Below, one piece after another: positions 1-9,477 of a stretch of 64,000 bases of DNA. Each line of letters starts with the position of its first letter. Position 1 is the stretch's first letter. The position numbers were made by a program, and so were the translations under genes. The notes below the pieces were generated by a model. The model had not been told where the DNA came from. It was given only the letters and a program-made list of their open reading frames with translations, and made no database searches. Source of the DNA: Nitrospira sp. (GTDB lineage: Bacteria; Nitrospirota; Nitrospiria; Nitrospirales; Nitrospiraceae); contig JACOEM010000001.1 of the NCBI GenBank assembly GCA_024998565.1, positions 62,001 through 126,000 on the forward strand, given 5' to 3'.

Positions 1-55
1 TGATTTTGTTTTTCAGTAAGGACGAATTGGTCTCGGACTCTAGCTATTCCGGCTG

Positions 56-316
56 CTAACTAGAAAGTTGCTTCTGAAACGTATCGGCGCAACTACGACT
101 GCAGAAATAATAGGTCTGCCCTCCAATCTCCTCTCTCACCGCATTGCCACGAGGAATGAACACGCGGCACACCGGGTCTTGGATCATTTGATTTCCAGCG
201 ACCTGCCCTTCCTGAAGGCTCACTGCCCCGCCATTCTCTTTGATTTTTCTAATTGCCCTGCGAAGCAGATAGTAGAGTAGCACCAGCAAACCAGAAACCA
301 GCAATAATCTATACAT
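56..316 (-). CDS. Small membrane-anchored Cys protein, PP0621/YHS-like
   Basis: An 86-residue protein with one N-terminal membrane segment (about residues 2-18, Leu/Tyr rich) followed by the basic stretch RRAIRK, so the rest is probably cytoplasmic. The last 40 residues contain DPVCRVFIP and FCSRSCADTF, a Cys plus CxxxC pattern like YHS/PP0621-type small metal-binding domains. I prefer ATG 316 over the in-frame GTG at 340 because GGTGGGA lies just upstream of it. It stands alone at the window edge. Metal binding is inferred from the cysteines; no pathway can be assigned. Confidence 0.6.
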   Translation of the reverse strand: MYRLLLVSGLLVLLYYLLRRAIRKIKENGGAVSLQEGQVAGNQMIQDPVCRVFIPRGNAVREEIGGQTYYFCSRSCADTFQKQLSS

Positions 317-481
317 AGTAGTGCATCCCACCAACGCCACTAAATATTAGGCCATCATTGATGGCGTGAAAACAGTGACGAACCCTACCTCGCCATCTTA
401 CTAGCATGGAACAATCCCGTAAGGGGCAATCTTAGGACCAAATGGCCCAGATGCTTTTGTGTCTATGAGGGGCCTTTTCCC

Positions 482-694
482 ATGCCTATACAGTACTTCA
501 GATGGATGGTTTATCATACAGCGCAATGTTATAAGCCAGGAATGCATAAATGTGACAAATGCCGCGGAACAATGTTGCCTGAACGGGCGGTTGACCTGAA
601 TGCTGGCTTGGCGATCACAGTCCTTGCGTGCCTTAACTGTGGCCGACGAAAAGCAGCTGACGCAGAACCGAGACCGATCACGTCACGACATTAA
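482..694 (+). CDS. Small CxxC zinc-ribbon-like protein
   Basis: A 70-residue reading frame whose core is CDKCRGTM and, 26 residues later, CLNCGRR: two CxxC knuckles as in a minimal zinc ribbon. GAGGGG precedes the start by about 9 nt. A second in-frame ATG at 542 would give a shorter protein starting MHKCDKC, which matches the start style of the related protein at 45238-45426. Function is unknown; it belongs to a group of very short double-CxxC proteins seen four times in this window. Confidence 0.5.
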   Translation: MPIQYFRWMVYHTAQCYKPGMHKCDKCRGTMLPERAVDLNAGLAITVLACLNCGRRKAADAEPRPITSRH

Positions 695-1006
695 CCCGTC
701 GCAACAATAATCCTTCACAGGACGCTCACGTGCGTTGAGCCGAAGGTGGTTCACTCCAACTTCCTCGGGCCTTTTGTCCACTCCGGACTTGATGCCTCTC
801 TCATCGCCGAGCAATCCTCTTCTTCATCCTACTAGCCAATGTGTTGAGCTAACTGCCAGGTCTGCTCAGCTTTTCTATTCAATCCCCCAGTTTTTAGATT
901 TTTACATGGTCAGGAAGTGATCCCGTCGACGAACGCATTCTCAAATCAGGAGCACAAAATCATTCCAGGCGTCTTGGAATAAAAAAGGCGGCCTCGGGGG
1001 GATTTG
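695..1006. other. Intergenic stretch downstream of dapB
   Basis: No convincing gene. Near the dapB stop an inverted repeat ATTCCA/TGGAAT (962-980) is followed on the minus strand by GATTTTG; it could be a weak terminator for the lysine genes, but the stem is only six pairs. A 61-codon open frame at 735-920 has no ribosome site and no recognisable features. Confidence 0.4.
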
Positions 1007-1810
1007 TTACTTGAGGCTCAATACATCCAGCATGTCATAGAGACCGGGTGGCTGCTTCACAACCCAACGGGCGGCACGGAGGGCCCCTCTGGCGAAAGTG
1101 TCCCGGCTACTCGCACGATGAGTGAGCTCAATTCGTTCACCCATCGTTCCAAACATCACGGTATGGTCTCCGACGATGTCTCCGGCTCGAATAGTCTGAA
1201 TTCCGATTTCGCCCCTCTTCCGCTCACCTATTAGTCCTTTTCGCGCGTAGACGCCGACTTGACCAAGGTCTCGATTGACTGCGCGAGCCAGAACCTCCGC
1301 CATTTTGAGCGCTGTACCACTCGGAGCATCCTTCTTCAGGCGGTGGTGGGCTTCGATTACTTCAATATCGTAGTCCTCCCCGAGAGTCTTGGCCATTTCG
1401 GCGATCACCTTGTAAATCACATTAACCCCCACACTCATATTGGGGGAAAACACGCAAGGGATCTGCTTGCTCACACTTCGGAGCTCATCCAACTCTGACG
1501 ATGAAAACCCGGTTGTCCCTACCACAATGCCACGTCGATGTTGAGCCACAATCTTCAAATGCCCAAGTGTGGCCGCAGGCGTTGTGAAATCTACCACGAC
1601 TTCCCCACGCTCCATCACACTGGAAAGATCGTCGACAATCGGCACGCCTGTTCGTCCACAACCAGCCACTTCGCCGGAGTCTTCGCCCACCGCATGATGA
1701 CCCTTGCCCTCCACAGCTCCTGCAAGGGTCAAGAATGCAGAATCCTTTACCAAGGACACGAGGCGAGAACCCATTCGTCCCGCCGCACCAGTAATAACAA
1801 CCTTGATCAT
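1007..1810 (-). CDS. dapB: 4-hydroxy-tetrahydrodipicolinate reductase
   Basis: Reduces hydroxy-tetrahydrodipicolinate with NAD(P)H in the diaminopimelate/lysine pathway in the cytoplasm. The 267-residue length is normal for DapB. The N-terminal Rossmann fold shows GAAGRMG (residues 8-14), VVGTTGF marks the cofactor region, and the catalytic signature HHRLKKDAPSGTA is intact near residue 155. AAAGG lies 8 nt before the ATG. It is the last gene of the minus-strand lysine cluster, 29 nt after dapA. Confidence 0.95.
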   Translation of the reverse strand: MIKVVITGAAGRMGSRLVSLVKDSAFLTLAGAVEGKGHHAVGEDSGEVAGCGRTGVPIVDDLSSVMERGEVVVDFTTPAATLGHLKIVAQHRRGIVVGTTGFSSSELDELRSVSKQIPCVFSPNMSVGVNVIYKVIAEMAKTLGEDYDIEVIEAHHRLKKDAPSGTALKMAEVLARAVNRDLGQVGVYARKGLIGERKRGEIGIQTIRAGDIVGDHTVMFGTMGERIELTHRASSRDTFARGALRAARWVVKQPPGLYDMLDVLSLK

Positions 1811-1839
1811 GGCAACAACCTTTACCAGCAGCAGACCGA

Positions 1840-2712
1840 CTACACCAGTCCGGCCTCTTTCATCACATGCCGAAGTTTTTCTCTATTGTCGGTTCCCATT
1901 TGACATAGCGGCAACCGCATCTCGCGGTCGATCTTGCCCATCATATGCAACGCTTCTTTTACAGGAATGGGGTTGGTCTCATAAAAGAGGGCCGTAAACA
2001 GCGGATAGAGCCGATAATGCATCGCCCGCGCATCATCAACTCGACCGGCTAAAAATGCATTGACCAACTCGGCCATATCACCGGGTACCAGATTGGCCGT
2101 CACCGTGATCACTCCCTTGCCACCCACGGCCATCATCGGCAGGGTCAATGCATCATCTCCCGCCAGCACGGTCAGACGCTCCCCGCAAAGCTGTATGATT
2201 TCGGATGCCTGCTGAACCGAGCCGCTTCCTTCTTTAATGGCAACAATCGTTGGGCACACCGTCAATCGTGAGACGGTGCTTGGCATCATATTTACGCCGG
2301 TTCGCCCAGGAATGTTATAGAGAACAAGGGGTAAATCGACTGCCTCAGCGACCGCCTTGTAGTGCAGAAATAGTCCTTCCTGCGTAGGCTTATTGTAATA
2401 GGGCGTGATTAGCAGGGCGCCATCAGCCCCCGCCGTTTTCGCGTGCTTGGTCAGAGCAATCGCTTCCTGAGTGCTATTTGATCCCGTCCCCGCGATCACG
2501 GGGACTCGTCGCCTGGCAACTTCGACCGTAAACGCCACCACGCGATCGTGCTCGGCATGTGTCAACGTGGCAGACTCGCCGGTCGTGCCGCAGGGGACAA
2601 TCCCTTGCGTACCGCTGGTAATCTGCCATTCGATGAGGTCCCCGAGGGACTTTTCATCGAGCTGACCGTTCTTAAACGGCGTCACAATGGCGACCAGAGA
2701 TCCTGTGAACAT
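1840..2712 (-). CDS. dapA: 4-hydroxy-tetrahydrodipicolinate synthase
   Basis: Condenses pyruvate with aspartate semialdehyde, the first committed step to diaminopimelate and lysine. The 290-residue TIM-barrel keeps CGTTGES near the N-terminus, the Tyr of YNIPGRTG, and the Schiff-base Lys in VAIKEGSG. I place the start at ATG 2712 because GGAG sits 6 nt upstream; the in-frame ATG at 2724 lacks a ribosome site. It lies 36 nt after lysA and 29 nt before dapB, almost certainly co-transcribed. Confidence 0.95.
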   Translation of the reverse strand: MFTGSLVAIVTPFKNGQLDEKSLGDLIEWQITSGTQGIVPCGTTGESATLTHAEHDRVVAFTVEVARRRVPVIAGTGSNSTQEAIALTKHAKTAGADGALLITPYYNKPTQEGLFLHYKAVAEAVDLPLVLYNIPGRTGVNMMPSTVSRLTVCPTIVAIKEGSGSVQQASEIIQLCGERLTVLAGDDALTLPMMAVGGKGVITVTANLVPGDMAELVNAFLAGRVDDARAMHYRLYPLFTALFYETNPIPVKEALHMMGKIDREMRLPLCQMGTDNREKLRHVMKEAGLV

Positions 2713-2748
2713 GGGAGGCTCCATAAGGAAGACAGTTATTACTAAGGC

Positions 2749-4011
2749 CTAGGAAAGAAACGCCGGTATCTGCTCGCCGTGCACCAAGTCGTCGTAACTC
2801 TCCCGCGCGCGAATGACGTGGATCTGCCCTTCATGAACCAGCACCTCCGGCACACGAGGTCGTGAATTGTAATTCGACGACATGACGAACCCATACGCTC
2901 CGGCACTCATCACGGCCATGAGATCACCGGCATTCATTTGCGGCATAACACGGTCTTTGGCCAGGAAATCACCGGATTCACAGACTGGCCCGACCACATC
3001 GACGGTCTCCTTCGCGCCACGCGCCACAGTTTCATACACCGGACGGATATCGTGATGTGCATCATATAGGCTGGGACGAATCAGATCGTTCATGGCCGCA
3101 TCCACGATCAGGAACCGTTTGGTTTCGCCGTCCTTGGTGTACAACACCTTCGTGAGCAACACGCCGGCATTTCCGACAATCACGCGACCAGGTTCCATGA
3201 TCAGGACGCACTTCAGGTCACGCACAAGCGGGAAAATCGCCGCCGCCAAATCTTTCGGTTCCGGAGGGGTCTCGTCCGAATATGTAATTCCCAGACCGCC
3301 GCCGATATTCAGATAGCGAATAGGAATTCCCTGCTCGGCCAGGGTCTGCACCATCGCCAACACTTTCTTCAGCGACTCGACGAAGGGAGCCACTTGCGTC
3401 AATTGCGACCCGATATGTGCGTGTAAACCCACCACCTCGATGTGGCTGAACGCTGCGGCTGCCTTGAATTCCTCAATGGCACGATCCGCCGCGATCCCGA
3501 ATTTACTCTTCTTCAAACCCGTGGAAATATAGGGATGCGTTTTCGGATCGATATCGGGATTGATGCGCAAGGCCACGCGCGCCTTGACGCCCATGGACGC
3601 CGCCACGTCGTTGATGGCCTGCAGCTCCGCGGACGATTCGACATTGAACATCAGAATATCCGCCTTCAAGGCATCGCGGATTTCCTCCGGCTTCTTCCCG
3701 ACACCGGCAAAGACGATCTTGCCGGGAGGCACCCCTGCCTTCAGCGCACGAAAGAGTTCTCCTCCGGAGACGATATCGACACCGCTCCCTTCCTTGGCCA
3801 TCAGACGAAGCACCGCCAAATTGGAATTGGCCTTCATGGCAAAGGCGACAATGTGAGGAATGTTCTGAAAGGCACTATCGTAGACACGGAAGTGCCGGAC
3901 AAGCGTGTGGTGACTATACACATAACAAGGGGTCCCGACCTCTTTCGCAATGCGTGAGAGCGGCACATCCTCGCAATAGAGTTCACCTTCCCGATACTGA
4001 AAGTCATTCAT
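2749..4011 (-). CDS. lysA: Diaminopimelate decarboxylase
   Basis: PLP enzyme that decarboxylates meso-diaminopimelate to lysine. About 420 residues, normal for the family. The PLP-binding Lys is in FAMKANSN; HIGSQ, the glycine loop NIGGGLG and EPGR follow; CESGD near residue 340 carries the dimer-contributed active-site Cys. Starting at ATG 4011 leaves GAGG at a 9-nt spacing, whereas ATG 4020 abuts it. It lies between a small lipoprotein gene and dapA, an arrangement also known from Pseudomonas (lppL-lysA). Confidence 0.95.
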   Translation of the reverse strand: MNDFQYREGELYCEDVPLSRIAKEVGTPCYVYSHHTLVRHFRVYDSAFQNIPHIVAFAMKANSNLAVLRLMAKEGSGVDIVSGGELFRALKAGVPPGKIVFAGVGKKPEEIRDALKADILMFNVESSAELQAINDVAASMGVKARVALRINPDIDPKTHPYISTGLKKSKFGIAADRAIEEFKAAAAFSHIEVVGLHAHIGSQLTQVAPFVESLKKVLAMVQTLAEQGIPIRYLNIGGGLGITYSDETPPEPKDLAAAIFPLVRDLKCVLIMEPGRVIVGNAGVLLTKVLYTKDGETKRFLIVDAAMNDLIRPSLYDAHHDIRPVYETVARGAKETVDVVGPVCESGDFLAKDRVMPQMNAGDLMAVMSAGAYGFVMSSNYNSRPRVPEVLVHEGQIHVIRARESYDDLVHGEQIPAFLS

Positions 4012-4113
4012 GGTGGTCATCCTCGATCAACAATTCTATACCTGCCTCGGAGAATCCGTCCAATAGCCAGAACGTCAACCGGCTGAAACCGCGGCCGCGC
4101 CCCAGACTCACGT

Positions 4114-4416
4114 CTATCGCATCCCCATCGTCCTTAGCGGCGGAGTCGGCAACGGGTCGGGGTCCTGAGGAATCGGAGCTTCTTCAACGGTCACGGCACT
4201 CGGCGCGCTGGGCCTGGACGCAGATCCCCACACACTCGCGCCTGGCGCTAACAGCCCTTCACGTCTCAACTGCCGCTCAATCACCGGTGCCACGCCGACG
4301 TCTTCAGGGGGGATCGGCGCACCCAATACCCCGCATCCGCCCAGCGCCACAACAATCCACATTGCACCGACGGCACCACCCCTGACTCCCAGGCGACATG
4401 CCCTGACGAGCCTCAT
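4114..4416 (-). CDS. Small lipoprotein, LptM/LppL-like position
   Basis: A 100-residue predicted lipoprotein: hydrophobic signal peptide (about residues 14-27) ending in the lipobox ALGGC, then mature CGVLGAPIPPEDVG and a Pro-rich tail. LptM (YifL/LppL) lipoproteins start their mature form with a short C-G-x-x-G-P motif and are encoded directly upstream of lysA or dapF in many proteobacteria. The position here (between argH and lysA) and the CG-x-x-GxP start match, but the protein is longer than usual, so the assignment is tentative. The start codon overlaps the argH stop by 4 nt (ATGA), implying translational coupling. Confidence 0.6.
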   Translation of the reverse strand: MRLVRACRLGVRGGAVGAMWIVVALGGCGVLGAPIPPEDVGVAPVIERQLRREGLLAPGASVWGSASRPSAPSAVTVEEAPIPQDPDPLPTPPLRTMGMR

Positions 4417-5867
4417 CCCTTTAACGCCTTCTCAAGCTCCTTGATCCGCGCCTCCACACGCCGTCTCGCCGTGCCACCGATCTGACCCTTCCGGTCGATG
4501 GCGCCCCGCACAGTGAGGCAATTCAGGGCGTCCTCGCCGAAATGGGCGGAGAAACCTCGCAAGTCTTTCAATGTCAACTGCTGAAGGGGTCGATGCTGTT
4601 CGAGTGAGAATCGCACAATCTGCCCCGTAATCGAATGGGCCTCCCGGAACGGGACACCTCTCGTCACAAGGTAATCAGCCAGCTCCGTTGCCAGCATGCC
4701 GCCGCCTTCGGCCGCCTCAGCCAAAACGGTCTTATTGACGACCAACCTCCGCATCAACTCCGTGCAAAGCGCCAACGATTGCCCCGTCGTATCGACGGCG
4801 TCGAACAACGCTTCTTTATCTTCCTGGAGATCGCGATTGTAACTCAGCGGCAATCCCTTCAGGAGCGTCAGGGTACCCATCAAGTGTCCATAGACCCGAC
4901 CCGTTTTCCCGCGCACCAACTCCGGCACGTCCGGATTCTTTTTTTGCGGCATCATACTGCTGCCGGTGCAGAAGGTATCGGGCAGATCCACGTAACGAAA
5001 TTCCTGCGACGCCCAGAGAATCAATTCTTCGCTCAAGCGTGAGAGATGCATCATGATCAGCGACAAGGCGCTGAGCGTCTCCACCACCGCGTCACGATCC
5101 GAGACGGCATCGAGGCTGTTCTGGGTCACCGCCGGGAATTCCAGGAGTGCCGCGGTGTATCGACGGTCGACCGGATAGTTCGATCCCGCCAACGCACCCG
5201 ACCCCAGAGGCATGGAATTGAGCCGTTGCCGACAGTCGTGAAGTCGACTCCGGTCACGGTCGAACATTTCTACATAGGCCAGGAAATGATGCGCCAGCAG
5301 CACCGGCTGCGCGCGCTGCAAATGTGTATACCCAGGCATGACGACATCCAGATGCGCCCGGGCCTGCCCCACGAGGACTCGGCGGAATTCCTGCAATTGA
5401 CCCATCAGCGTCGAAAGCACATCGCGCAAAAATAGGCGCAGATCCAGAGCCACCTGATCGTTGCGGCTTCGACCCGTGTGCAGCTTTCCTCCCAGCGGGC
5501 CGATCAACTCAGTCAACCGGCGCTCGATCGCCATATGAATGTCTTCATCCTGCGGCGAGAAGGGAAACCGCCCGCCGTCCAATTCCACCTTGACGAATTG
5601 CAGTCCCCGCACGAGCTGCGCGGACTCACGGGCGGTGAGCACCCCCGCGCGTTCGAGCGTCCTGCAATGGGCGATGCTGCCTTGAATGTCATAGGGGTAG
5701 AGCCGACGATCACAGGCCAGGGAGGAGGTGAACTGCTCCACCAACCGGTCGGTTTGTTCGGCAAATCGGCCACCCCAGGCCTTGCCCTTGGGCAAGGCAC
5801 GACGGGACCGTTGCGGAACAGTGACAGATTTGCGGGCACGCGCGCCGGCAGATTGGGACTTCGCCAT
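4413..5867 (-). CDS. argH: Argininosuccinate lyase
   Basis: Splits argininosuccinate to arginine and fumarate, the last arginine step. With ATG 5867 the protein is 484 residues, within the family range with a basic N-terminal extension before the usual WGGRF motif. HTGRSRNDQ, TCTGSSMMPQKKNPD-type signature (here GSSMMPQKKNPDVPE) and the catalytic Ser loop are intact. The frame stays open upstream into argG, but TAATG joins the argG stop and this ATG by one base, so the longer form is rejected. The stop overlaps the next lipoprotein gene by 4 nt. Confidence 0.95.
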   Translation of the reverse strand: MAKSQSAGARARKSVTVPQRSRRALPKGKAWGGRFAEQTDRLVEQFTSSLACDRRLYPYDIQGSIAHCRTLERAGVLTARESAQLVRGLQFVKVELDGGRFPFSPQDEDIHMAIERRLTELIGPLGGKLHTGRSRNDQVALDLRLFLRDVLSTLMGQLQEFRRVLVGQARAHLDVVMPGYTHLQRAQPVLLAHHFLAYVEMFDRDRSRLHDCRQRLNSMPLGSGALAGSNYPVDRRYTAALLEFPAVTQNSLDAVSDRDAVVETLSALSLIMMHLSRLSEELILWASQEFRYVDLPDTFCTGSSMMPQKKNPDVPELVRGKTGRVYGHLMGTLTLLKGLPLSYNRDLQEDKEALFDAVDTTGQSLALCTELMRRLVVNKTVLAEAAEGGGMLATELADYLVTRGVPFREAHSITGQIVRFSLEQHRPLQQLTLKDLRGFSAHFGEDALNCLTVRGAIDRKGQIGGTARRRVEARIKELEKALKG

Positions 5868-7084
5868 TACCGCATCGACCTCTTCTTGCGCTGAGCCCGG
5901 ATCGCCAACCGAAGCGCGTTCAGACGAATGAACCCCTCCGCATCCTTCTGCCGGTACACGTCGTCTTCTTCGAATGTGGCCATGTCCAGCCGATAGAGCG
6001 AGCGAGGAGACTTCCTTCCGACCACCGTACAGGTTCCCTTGTAGAGCTTCACGCGAACAGTGCCCGTGACATCCTTCTGAGCTTCGTCGAGCGCGACCTG
6101 CAACATTTCCCGCTCGGGAGCGTACCAATATCCATAATAGATCAGCTCCGCATACCGTGGGATCAGGCTATCGCGTAAATGCAGCACTTCCCGATCCATC
6201 GTGAGTGACTCCAGGCCTCGATGGGCCGCATGCAGAATCGTGCCGCCGGGCGTCTCGTATACGCCGCGGGATTTCATCCCGACATAGCGGTTTTCAACCA
6301 GATCGACGCGACCGACGCCATGCTCGCCACCCAATTTATTGAGATGGGCCAGCAAGGCGGCCGGGCTCATCTTCTTCCCGTCCACCGCCACCGGGTTACC
6401 CGCCACATACTCGATCTCGACTTCCCGGGCCTTGTTCGGCGCCTTCTCCGGCGAGACCGACATCACGAAGATCTCTTCGGGCGGGGCTTTCCATGGATCT
6501 TCCAGAATGCCACCCTCATAACTCGTGTGGAACAGGTTCATGTCCATGCTGTACGGCTTCGCCTTGGTGGCGGTGACCGGAATGCCGTGCTTCTCCGCAT
6601 ACTCGATCAACTCACGCCGCGAGCGCATCGTCCATTCCCGCCAGGGTGCAATGATCTTGATCTGCGGATGCAACGCCATATAGGTCAACTCGAAGCGGAC
6701 CTGATCGTTGCCCTTGCCGGTCGCGCCGTGGCAGACCGCCTCGGCGCCTTCATCGGCCGCAATTTCAATTTGACGCCGCGCAATCAGCGGACGGGCAATC
6801 GACGTGCCCAGCAGATAGCTGCCTTCATAGATCGCATTGCCGCGCAACATGGGGAACACATGGTCCTTGACGAACACCTCGCGGAGATCCTCCACGTAGA
6901 CTTTTTTCACGCCCAGGGACTGCGCCTTCTTTTTGATGGCCTTCAGATCTTCGCCCTGCCCCAGGTCGGCGCAAAACGCGATGACTTCGCAGCCATAGAC
7001 CTCTTCCAGCCACTTCAGAATCACCGACGTGTCCAGGCCCCCCGAATAGGCCAATACCACTTTCTTGTACGATGACCGACTCAT
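5867..7084 (-). CDS. argG: Argininosuccinate synthase
   Basis: ATP-dependent joining of citrulline and aspartate. The 405-residue protein has the N-type ATP pyrophosphatase loop SGGLDTS near residue 13, and [13 protein letters not shown] for citrulline/aspartate binding. ATG 7084 is chosen because AAAGGGA lies 5 nt upstream; the frame extends five codons further but without a site. It begins 15 nt after argF and overlaps argH by one base, so argF-argG-argH are read from one message. Confidence 0.96.
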   Translation of the reverse strand: MSRSSYKKVVLAYSGGLDTSVILKWLEEVYGCEVIAFCADLGQGEDLKAIKKKAQSLGVKKVYVEDLREVFVKDHVFPMLRGNAIYEGSYLLGTSIARPLIARRQIEIAADEGAEAVCHGATGKGNDQVRFELTYMALHPQIKIIAPWREWTMRSRRELIEYAEKHGIPVTATKAKPYSMDMNLFHTSYEGGILEDPWKAPPEEIFVMSVSPEKAPNKAREVEIEYVAGNPVAVDGKKMSPAALLAHLNKLGGEHGVGRVDLVENRYVGMKSRGVYETPGGTILHAAHRGLESLTMDREVLHLRDSLIPRYAELIYYGYWYAPEREMLQVALDEAQKDVTGTVRVKLYKGTCTVVGRKSPRSLYRLDMATFEEDDVYRQKDAEGFIRLNALRLAIRAQRKKRSMR

Positions 7085-7099
7085 ACGACTCCCTTTCAC

Positions 7100-8080
7100 T
7101 TACGTGCTCCGTGCAGGTTTCTTTCCGAGGAGCCTGACTAGAATGGCCTTCTGCATATGCAATCGGTTCTCGGCTTGATCGAACACCACCGACTGCGGTC
7201 CATCCAGCACCTCGGCACTGATTTCCTCGCCGCGATGAGCCGGCAGACAATGCATCACCAGCGCATCGGGCTTCGCGCATTTCAATAGTCGCGCGTTGAG
7301 CTGATAGGGCGCCAGGATCTTGAGACGCTTGGCTTGCTCCCGCTCTTGCCCCATACTGATCCACACGTCGGTATACACCACATCCGCATCTTTCACGGCC
7401 ACAAACGGGTCGGCGCCGATTTCAATCACCGCACCGGTCTGCCGGGCTTCCTCCCGGGCTCGATCCACAATGCCCCGATCCGGCTGATAGCCGGGCGGGC
7501 AACCGACGGCGATCGTCATCCCCATCTTCGCCGCCGCCTCAATCAGAGAATTCGTCACGTTGTTGCCGTCGCCGACATAGGCGATCTTGATGCCTTTCAG
7601 TCGCCGCTTCTTTTCCTGAATGGTCAACAGATCGGACAGGGCCTGGCAAGGGTGATTCAAATCGGTCAGCCCGTTGATCACGGGGATGCTCGCCTCGCGA
7701 GCCCATTCTTCGGCAATCGCGTGATCAAAGGTGCGCAGGACAATCGCGTCCAAATACCGTGACAGGACATGCGCCGTATCGGCGACACTCTCGCCGCGCG
7801 ACAACTGGATATCGCCCATGGGCAACACCATCGCCTGCCCACCGAGCTGATTCATTCCCGCCTCAAACGACACCCGCGTCCGGGTCGAAGGCTTCTGAAA
7901 CAGCAGGCCCAACATGCGGCCCTGCAGCAGAGGATGGGACACCCCGCGACGCTGCTTCACTTTCAGCTGCGCAGCCAGGCGCAACAACCCCGTGAGCTCT
8001 GCGACGGGGATCGAGAGCAGTTCCAGAAAATCTTTCCCGAGACCGGCCCGGGAGGATGACCGATGCGGACGCCGCGACAT
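7100..8080 (-). CDS. argF: Ornithine carbamoyltransferase
   Basis: Transfers a carbamoyl group to ornithine to make citrulline. The 326-residue protein has the carbamoyl-phosphate motif KPSTRTRVSFE, NGLTDLNHPCQ for the second substrate contact and the ornithine loop HCLPAHRG, all intact. The first 15 residues are a basic, probably disordered extension before the conserved DFLELL start. It sits 16 nt after argD. Confidence 0.95.
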   Translation of the reverse strand: MSRRPHRSSSRAGLGKDFLELLSIPVAELTGLLRLAAQLKVKQRRGVSHPLLQGRMLGLLFQKPSTRTRVSFEAGMNQLGGQAMVLPMGDIQLSRGESVADTAHVLSRYLDAIVLRTFDHAIAEEWAREASIPVINGLTDLNHPCQALSDLLTIQEKKRRLKGIKIAYVGDGNNVTNSLIEAAAKMGMTIAVGCPPGYQPDRGIVDRAREEARQTGAVIEIGADPFVAVKDADVVYTDVWISMGQEREQAKRLKILAPYQLNARLLKCAKPDALVMHCLPAHRGEEISAEVLDGPQSVVFDQAENRLHMQKAILVRLLGKKPARST

Positions 8081-8096
8081 ACGCGCCCCTACAGGA

Positions 8097-9305
8097 TTAA
8101 TGATGGCTTGATGTAGTTCGCTGACTCAACACCTGCGCAAGCGCGACCAGCAAACGATCGATCTCACGCTCCGTGATGATGAGTGGGGGAACGAAGCGCA
8201 GAACCCGATCGCCGGTGCAGTTGATCAACAACCCGCGGGCCAGACAATCGGCAACAACCGCTTTCCCGTCGATCTCCAATTCCATACCCTGGAGCAGACC
8301 AAGGCCGCGCACGTCCTTTACGCAACGCTGCCGGTCCTTCAGCACGGCCAACCCTTTGGCCAAGGTCTCGCCCATGCGCCGTCCCTGGTCCAGAATTTTC
8401 CCGTCCAGCAGCACTCGCAATACCGCCAGCGCGGCCGCACAGGCCAGAGGATTACCGCCAAAGGTCGAGGCGTGGGTCCCGGGAGAAAAGGCCTTCGCCA
8501 CAGTGTCCGTTGCCAGACAGGCTCCGATCGGAATGCCACCGCCCAGCCCCTTCGCCAGGGTCATGATGTCCGGCTGCATCCCGAACTGCTCATAGCAAAA
8601 TAGCGTGCCCGTGCGCCCCATGCCCGTTTGCACTTCATCGAAAATCAGCAACACATCGCGCTCCCGGCAGAGGTCGCGCAAGCCCTGCATATAGCCCCGA
8701 TCAGCCACATGCACCCCGCCTTCAGCCTGAATGGGCTCCAACATGACGGCGGCGGTTTTCGGCGTGATGGCGCGCTCGACCTCCGAGAGATCGTTGAAGG
8801 TCACATGCGAAAACCCCGGCACGAGCGGAGCGAATCCCTTCTGTACCTTCTCCTGACCGGTGGCGGTCAGGGTGGCCATGGTGCGCCCGTGAAAGGAGTT
8901 CGTCATCGTGACGATCTCGTAGCGGTCTGCTCCGTACTTATCGTACGAATACTTTCGGGCCAGTTTGATCGCCGCTTCGTTCGCTTCCGCGCCGCTGTTA
9001 CAAAAGAAGACTTTCTGCGCAAACGAATGTTCGACCAGGGTCTGAGCAAGCCGCACCTGCGGCTCGGTATAATAAAGGTTCGATGTGTGGATCAGGTGCT
9101 GCACCTGTTTTTGAACCGCCAGCACCAGGTCCGGATGTCCATGACCGAGTAGATTGACCGCAATGCCGGCCACGAAGTCGATGTACTCCCGGCCTTCCAG
9201 GTCGTAGACCTTCGAGCCACGTCCCCGCACGATCGAAATCGGCTGGCGCGTATAGGTGTTCATCAAGTACTGTTCGGCGTTGAGACGTAACTCACCCGTC
9301 GGCAT
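8097..9305 (-). CDS. argD: Acetylornithine aminotransferase
   Basis: PLP aminotransferase converting N-acetylglutamate semialdehyde to acetylornithine; class-III enzymes of this kind can also act in diaminopimelate synthesis. With ATG 9305 (GGGAGAGG upstream at good spacing) it is 402 residues. NSGAEANEAAIKLAR, the IFDEVQTGMGRTG cofactor loop and the PLP Lys in LAKGLGGG are intact. It heads the arginine-lysine gene run; the 172-nt gap to the divergent gene at 9478 must contain its promoter. The dual role with lysine synthesis is inference from gene order. Confidence 0.94.
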   Translation of the reverse strand: MPTGELRLNAEQYLMNTYTRQPISIVRGRGSKVYDLEGREYIDFVAGIAVNLLGHGHPDLVLAVQKQVQHLIHTSNLYYTEPQVRLAQTLVEHSFAQKVFFCNSGAEANEAAIKLARKYSYDKYGADRYEIVTMTNSFHGRTMATLTATGQEKVQKGFAPLVPGFSHVTFNDLSEVERAITPKTAAVMLEPIQAEGGVHVADRGYMQGLRDLCRERDVLLIFDEVQTGMGRTGTLFCYEQFGMQPDIMTLAKGLGGGIPIGACLATDTVAKAFSPGTHASTFGGNPLACAAALAVLRVLLDGKILDQGRRMGETLAKGLAVLKDRQRCVKDVRGLGLLQGMELEIDGKAVVADCLARGLLINCTGDRVLRFVPPLIITEREIDRLLVALAQVLSQRTTSSHH

Positions 9306-9477
9306 GGCACACCTCTCCCATCGTGAGTCGGCGAAGCTACCATAGGGCACAGGTGAAAGCAACCGAACGAACGTCCGTCAGCGGCTCCTGGCGCGGCCGG
9401 CGGTCTGTTTCGAACCCTGGCGCGTGCGGAGGGCCGCCCTTGACGGGGAGAGACGGCGGATGGGATAAGGTGATCGT

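Noticed and set aside
735-920. 61-codon frame downstream of dapB
   Set aside because: No ribosome site, low-complexity Ser/Pro content and no recognisable motif.
5868-6128. N-terminal extension of argH over argG
   Set aside because: The TAATG overlap gives a coupled start at 5867; the extension is read out of frame with argG codons and has no family match.
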